Of a stretch of DNA of 64,000 nt, positions 59,850 to 64,000 are shown piece by piece. The stretch lies in assembly GCF_000516985.1 (NCBI RefSeq), contig NW_006917104.1:496001-560000 (forward strand), in the 5' to 3' direction. The translations under genes and the position numbers were made by a program. How positions within the stretch are numbered: position 1 is the first letter of the stretch; every line of letters starts with the position of its first letter. The stretch is from Pestalotiopsis fici W106-1. Its lineage: Eukaryota; Ascomycota; Sordariomycetes; Amphisphaeriales; Sporocadaceae. The notes below the pieces were generated by a model. The model ran no database searches. It saw nothing but the letters and a program-made list of their open reading frames with translations, and had not been told where the DNA came from.

Positions 59850-62230
59850 TCAAAGATTGTCTGCTCCACTCGGGTACAAGGCAGATTCCACCGCGACTGT
59901 GGAGATAGGACTGACGTTATCGTCTTCCCTTGCCTGGGCGCGCCGGGAGAGCGATTGGCTCGCAGTGTTGCTTTGGAAGTCGGAGATTACAGGCTTGCTG
60001 ACACCGAGGGTATCACCTGAGCCGTTAACACTGCTCTTCGATGAGGCAGTGGAGGGCTGGATCCTTGAATACCGTTGGCTCACGTCTGGGGCTCTGGTGT
60101 CACTGACGTTCACGTCCACCACAGCCGTCTCCGTACTATCCTTTATCGAAGGTTCTTCACCACGGCGCTTCCATGGGACGGGCATCCTTGGGTGGCGGAT
60201 ATCGGTAACGTCTAGTGGATCAACTTCTGTTCTGAGTTTGGTGTAAGGCACATTTTTGTCGCAACCGCTCCAGTCGCCAATGTGAGCTTCTTCCAGAGCC
60301 AGCCGCTGAAGCTGGAGGTAGCCGTTCGTGCCCCATTCCAACAATTTGTAGGGATTCTGCTTGAATCGTCGCTGTATGAATCCATTTATTGATTCGATAG
60401 TCAGCGAGATAACCACAATTATTATCCCAAGACCGAGGACAAGTGATAAACCAAGTACAGTAAAAGAGACATAAGCTGTGCTTTTGACTTTCTGATACGA
60501 TGTTAGTCGGCAAGACATATCCGAGTCCACAACCCAGTGACTTACCTGGTTTTGGCACCACTGATGTTCCCTATTGGATATAGGACGTTTTACATTATCT
60601 TCCTTCATATGAATCGTATCACCCGCCGCCATAGACACCCAACTTCGCTGAAGTCCGGCCAGTGCAATTTCGAACCAGTTTCTCACATCCATCTGCCATT
60701 GGTCGTTGGGTAGGGGTGCTTGAACGCCGTCAGTTAAAGTGCGTCTCGACAGCAAAGACCGTGATCCTAGTGGACTGGTGGCATGCTTGGGGTCGATGCC
60801 GAAGCGACTAAATATCCAGGTTGCAGATTCCGGGTCCAGCTGATCAGTTCCATAGTCCAGTGCCTGCATTAATGCTTGATTGAATGCGGTCGGTTCACGA
60901 CATTGACCCGCAGCCGAAAGTGACGGATTGCACCACTGGTATCGAGAGAAACAAGCCAGGACGGATGCAGGGTCATCTTTTTCGAAGAGGTCGACCCTTG
61001 ATGTGTCATTGTAATCAACACGAACCCCGAAAGGTGTCGTGGCCTGATACCATGGGTCGAGCGTCCTATCCATGAATTGGACTCCCGGAGAACTGAGAAA
61101 CACCAAATAAGTGTCTGCATCTTCGGAAGCCAATTCAGGGAGTGGGTTGAAAGCGTTCACGCTGACAGTGTCGGGGCTGCCAACGAATGCCCAGACGGTG
61201 CTAAAGGTGTTGTTAGCCCAGCATATAGGTAATCTGTAGATCTTCCCAGCGAATATTACCTTAATTTGTGATCGAGAGTGGGAGTGGCAGCGTTGTAATC
61301 TACATTGACATACCAATCCGACCGCGTATCGTTGGCCGTCATATATGTTATGTTAGACCGATATGGTGTAGCAACACTGTAGTTATACCCGATATATGGC
61401 CAGACACCCTCGACCATGACAGTTGATTTGCGTCCCTCGGTTGTCAATGGAGCGCAATCCCACGTCGCACGAAGTGTGAATCTGTCGCTCTCGGGAGAAT
61501 TAATCCCAAGATCCTTGTGGCTGTCGATAATACCGGAGTCCAAATGTATGCTTGTTCTGTTATCTTTACACAGGCTTCCGAAAGGGCATACTGTGTCCCT
61601 GGATTCGGTAATTGATAGCCGGGGTTGCACGAAAGTGCTGCATGCGCTTAGAATGCTGGCGTTGTTCGCATAGCATTGGCTGGCGTAGTTGAGGGCAGAA
61701 GAGGCCATCTCTGCTTGGTAGGAATATAGGTTCGCTATGGCTGCAGTTTCATTGGGTTGGACCCAAGGTGTACCACAATTGTCGCCATTGAGGAGTATCT
61801 CATTATCATCACCGTAGGCTAGTCTTGACGAAAATCCAGTGGCAGCGGCAAGCATAGACGAGATCAAGATTGCAGAACCAAAGAACGGAAGCACCCGTCG
61901 GTAGGCTCTCGTAGACTTGCGCCACGCCCACGCCAATTGCATGAGTTTCAATGCTGTCGAGCCCGGAGAAGGGCTATTTCGGATGATGGCCTGTCGTTGG
62001 TGGTGTAGGATATCGCGGCGTTCTGTCGTTGATAGACAGCTGTGAAGAATGAAGCAGAGTATCTTCCAGAGGTGCATCGACACAAAGGCGATAAAGAAGG
62101 CAACAAAAGCGATAAGCAGTTGAGCGTCCTGCTGGGACAGTGTTAGGGTGGACCCTCGAATTCTTCCGTAGCTCCAGTTGATCCATATCCCCGTATACGC
62201 ATTGTAAGAGGTGGGAGCTGAAGCCGACAT
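59850..62230 (-). CDS. Fungal multi-pass membrane protein with large Cys-containing ectodomain
   Basis: On the minus strand the exons are 62230-61260, 61200-60546 and 60491-59850 (755 residues). Three strong helices are seen: LLIAFVAFFIAFVSMHLWKI (about 38-57), FGSAILISSMLAAATGF (about 118-134) and YVSFTVLGLSLVLGLGIIIVVISL (about 550-573). The long segment between the second and third has many N-x-S/T sites and scattered Cys, so it probably faces outside. The tail after the third helix is long, charged and Ser-rich, and probably cytosolic. This layout is that of an expanded family of unnamed Hypocreales membrane proteins. I do not recognise a function. The second intron (60492-60545, 54 nt) has GTAAGT and TCAG borders and a GACTAACA branch but no stop, so retention would add 18 residues. 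Confidence 0.78.
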
Positions 62231-62879
62231 GATGTGTTGACCTGGGTGAATAACGATGCCGAATGCCGCAATGAGAAGCTGACAACTCGATTTTGCATGA
62301 TTACAGGACGGCTATATACTCCACAGACCCGGATTTTTCTAGGTCTTCTTCAATGCCGCCGTAGGGCTGGCTATATTGCCTGTGGCAAGGGGTTAGAGAA
62401 CTCTCGGGGGCCAAGTGCTCCATCTGATGATATGACTTGTTGGCCCCCACCCACAATGGCTTGGCTTCAATCCGACTTGATGCTTTGCATATAAGAGTCA
62501 ACCAATGAGAAAAGTGCCACCGTCGATAGGCTCAGATTTGTGTACCATTGCGCCTTTTTATAAAGCAAAGCTGAAAATGTTTATGTAGTGTAATATGCAA
62601 TCCAACCCTAGAACAAACGGGGCCTGGCGACGGCCTGTTCTTGATTGGCCGACAAGCGGCTGGGCCTCCATCACCGCCCCTGCCATACACCTCCCAATTC
62701 TCTCGCCAGCTATACCAAAGGACATATGCCATTACGAGGGGCTCACGTCGCCCCTCGAGGTCCCCACCCCTTAACTCTAACCGCTAGCTAAGCGGATCAA
62801 CTCTAGGAATTAATGCTAACGTATTTGTATATATTTACCATTTTATTTAAGTAGAATAACGTGAATTAAAGGTGTTTTA
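62231..62879. other. Intergenic region upstream of the membrane protein gene
   Basis: No supported gene. It includes a CCGCTAGCTAAGCGG imperfect palindrome (about 62780-62795) and an AT-rich stretch (about 62800-62880). It should carry the promoter of the minus-strand membrane protein gene. Confidence 0.4.
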
Positions 62880-64000
62880 ATGCAATGTATTTTGCCGTGG
62901 CTTGCGTTGCAATTTGGTGTGGCTAGTTGGGTTTTGGCTGCGGCTTGTGGTGTATAGCAGGGACGGTGTTATCGTCATCCCGCCATATACTCTATCTTCG
63001 TGAACCACGATTACATTTCCCCCAATTACAACAACATACACAGAAAGCTGGACCACGGGTGTTTCCTCAACAACTGTCATCACCGTTTCATTTCGCCCAT
63101 TTATCACTTCCAAGGTCAGTATCTGGTCTGCTTTACATATATCTCTTCACATCCACTAACTCGGGCCAAAGCTGACGTTTCCAAACTACAAGATTGCCGT
63201 GTACAACATCAATATAACCGCATCTGGAGTAGATAATATCACCTACACAGTGACTCCGTCCATACTTCTATCCACAAAGATTACCATTACAAAAGGCTCC
63301 GTATCCGGCACGAGTACGGTCTTGGTCGTTAGCATCACTTCCACGCTGACGCCAACCGAACCACACCCTACTATAACCCAGTATCCAACAACAATCAAGT
63401 ACACTAGTACTACACCTGCGGGTCCTACTTGCGCCAGTGGTGCAGCGACTGTGGGATACTTGGATGTGGCGGAATCTACGTCGGATGTGGAGGATCCAGT
63501 GAAAGCTGTGTGGGATCCGCTTGTCCTGCCGACGATGACGACGGCGACGAGGATTCCGACAGTGGCTCCGGAGACGAGGAGGTCTGGGACAATCCATGTG
63601 ATGCCGACGTTGATACAACCACGGATCTCTGTTCCAACGGCAACTATCCCGTGTGGGATCTAATCACAAATGAAGTCGTGTGCGATTACAGCGAGACCGT
63701 GGCTCCAGATTATATGACGGCCTATCAGGACGCGATAGATGATGATCTTGACCAGAGCGTCGAAGATGCTTTGCGGGCCTCTTCGTACTGATCAGCTTCC
63801 AAGAGATCATTAGGCGTATGGGGATTCCTGACAGGGCGCGCCGCGGCCTGTCCCGCGAACCCATATTATGGTAATAACAAGCCACAAAATGGTGTGACCC
63901 ACTCAACGTTTACTTGCGACTACAACCAGTGGCCAAACGTCTGTGCGAATTCTGAATCAGCGATCCGTATCCGGAACAAGTCTCCTATAATGACTTATGC
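62880..64000 (+). pseudogene. Degenerate secreted Thr/Ser- and Cys-rich gene, right end outside window
   Basis: One coding trace runs through this region with several breaks. A first part is rich in Thr, Ser and Pro and carries TGA at 63001-63003. A possible intron is 63115-63192. The next part (from 63193) stays Thr-rich and then a frame change is needed near 63430-63440 to reach a Cys/Gly-rich segment, CSDCGILGCGGIYVGCGG, and an acidic run. A second TGA is at 63789-63791. The same frame then continues in a protein-like stretch with CPANPYYGNNKPQNG to the window end. Such Thr-rich, Cys-rich and acidic segments occur in the C-terminal parts of large fungal chitinase-like or other secreted proteins. 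I cannot name the family. Both stops are of the C-to-T or G-to-A kind. Confidence 0.5.

Noticed and set aside
62780..62810. tRNA-like palindrome CCGCTAGCTAAGCGG
   Set aside because: No cloverleaf with acceptor stem, anticodon arm and T arm can be formed around it.
1..64000. CRISPR arrays, rRNA genes, prophage or bacterial operons
   Set aside because: Nothing of this kind is seen. Gene structure is that of a fungal nucleus.

Overview
The window is nuclear DNA of a filamentous ascomycete, most likely a sordariomycete of the Hypocreales type. The evidence is many introns of about 45-70 nt with GT(R)AGT donors and CTAAC/CTGAC branch sites, Zn2Cys6 regulator and fungal P450 families, fungal NLR-type proteins, a GH55-like enzyme, and an AT-rich long terminal repeat (LTR) element that carries the C-to-T/G-to-A signature of repeat-induced point mutation (RIP). 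All exon models were built by hand from splice signals, frame continuity and family resemblance. No alignment or expression data were used.

Left part (1-24 kb). The 3' end of an intracellular subtilisin-like (S8) protease gene is followed on the same strand by a seven-intron gene for a fungal NLR-type protein of about 2170 residues. Its order is a dead alpha/beta-hydrolase-like domain, a P-loop NTPase, many ankyrin repeats, a ZZ zinc finger and a His-rich tail. Next come a small ABM-fold-like protein, a secreted HExxH (M35/aspzincin-like) protease, a small secreted protein, a giant secreted GH55/pectate-lyase-superfamily protein with a long C-terminal extension, and a GNAT acetyltransferase.

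Middle (23.6-32.4 kb). A CaCA-type cation exchanger gene is split in frame by a 7551-bp Ty3/Gypsy LTR retrotransposon on the minus strand. The element has a 5-bp target duplication (TGAAT), and its coding capacity is destroyed by RIP.

Right part (32.4-64 kb). This is accessory DNA: a GH13 alpha-glucosidase relic, a secreted SGNH esterase with FG-GAP repeats, a Zn2Cys6 regulator divergent from a DUF7702-like membrane protein, a broken ankyrin gene, a rhodopsin-like (PTH11/SAT4-type) membrane protein, a P450 gene with an in-frame stop, a second P450 with unusual active-site motifs, a Ser-rich repeat protein, an ankyrin protein divergent from an SRPK-like kinase, a truncated short-chain dehydrogenase, an F-box-like protein, a three-helix membrane protein, and a degenerate secreted Thr/Ser/Cys-rich gene at the right edge.

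Taken together, nonself-recognition-type proteins, secreted enzymes and several recently broken genes around a RIP-affected transposon suggest a fast-evolving accessory region. I see no core biosynthetic gene (PKS, NRPS or terpene synthase), no CRISPR array and no confident tRNA or rRNA gene.
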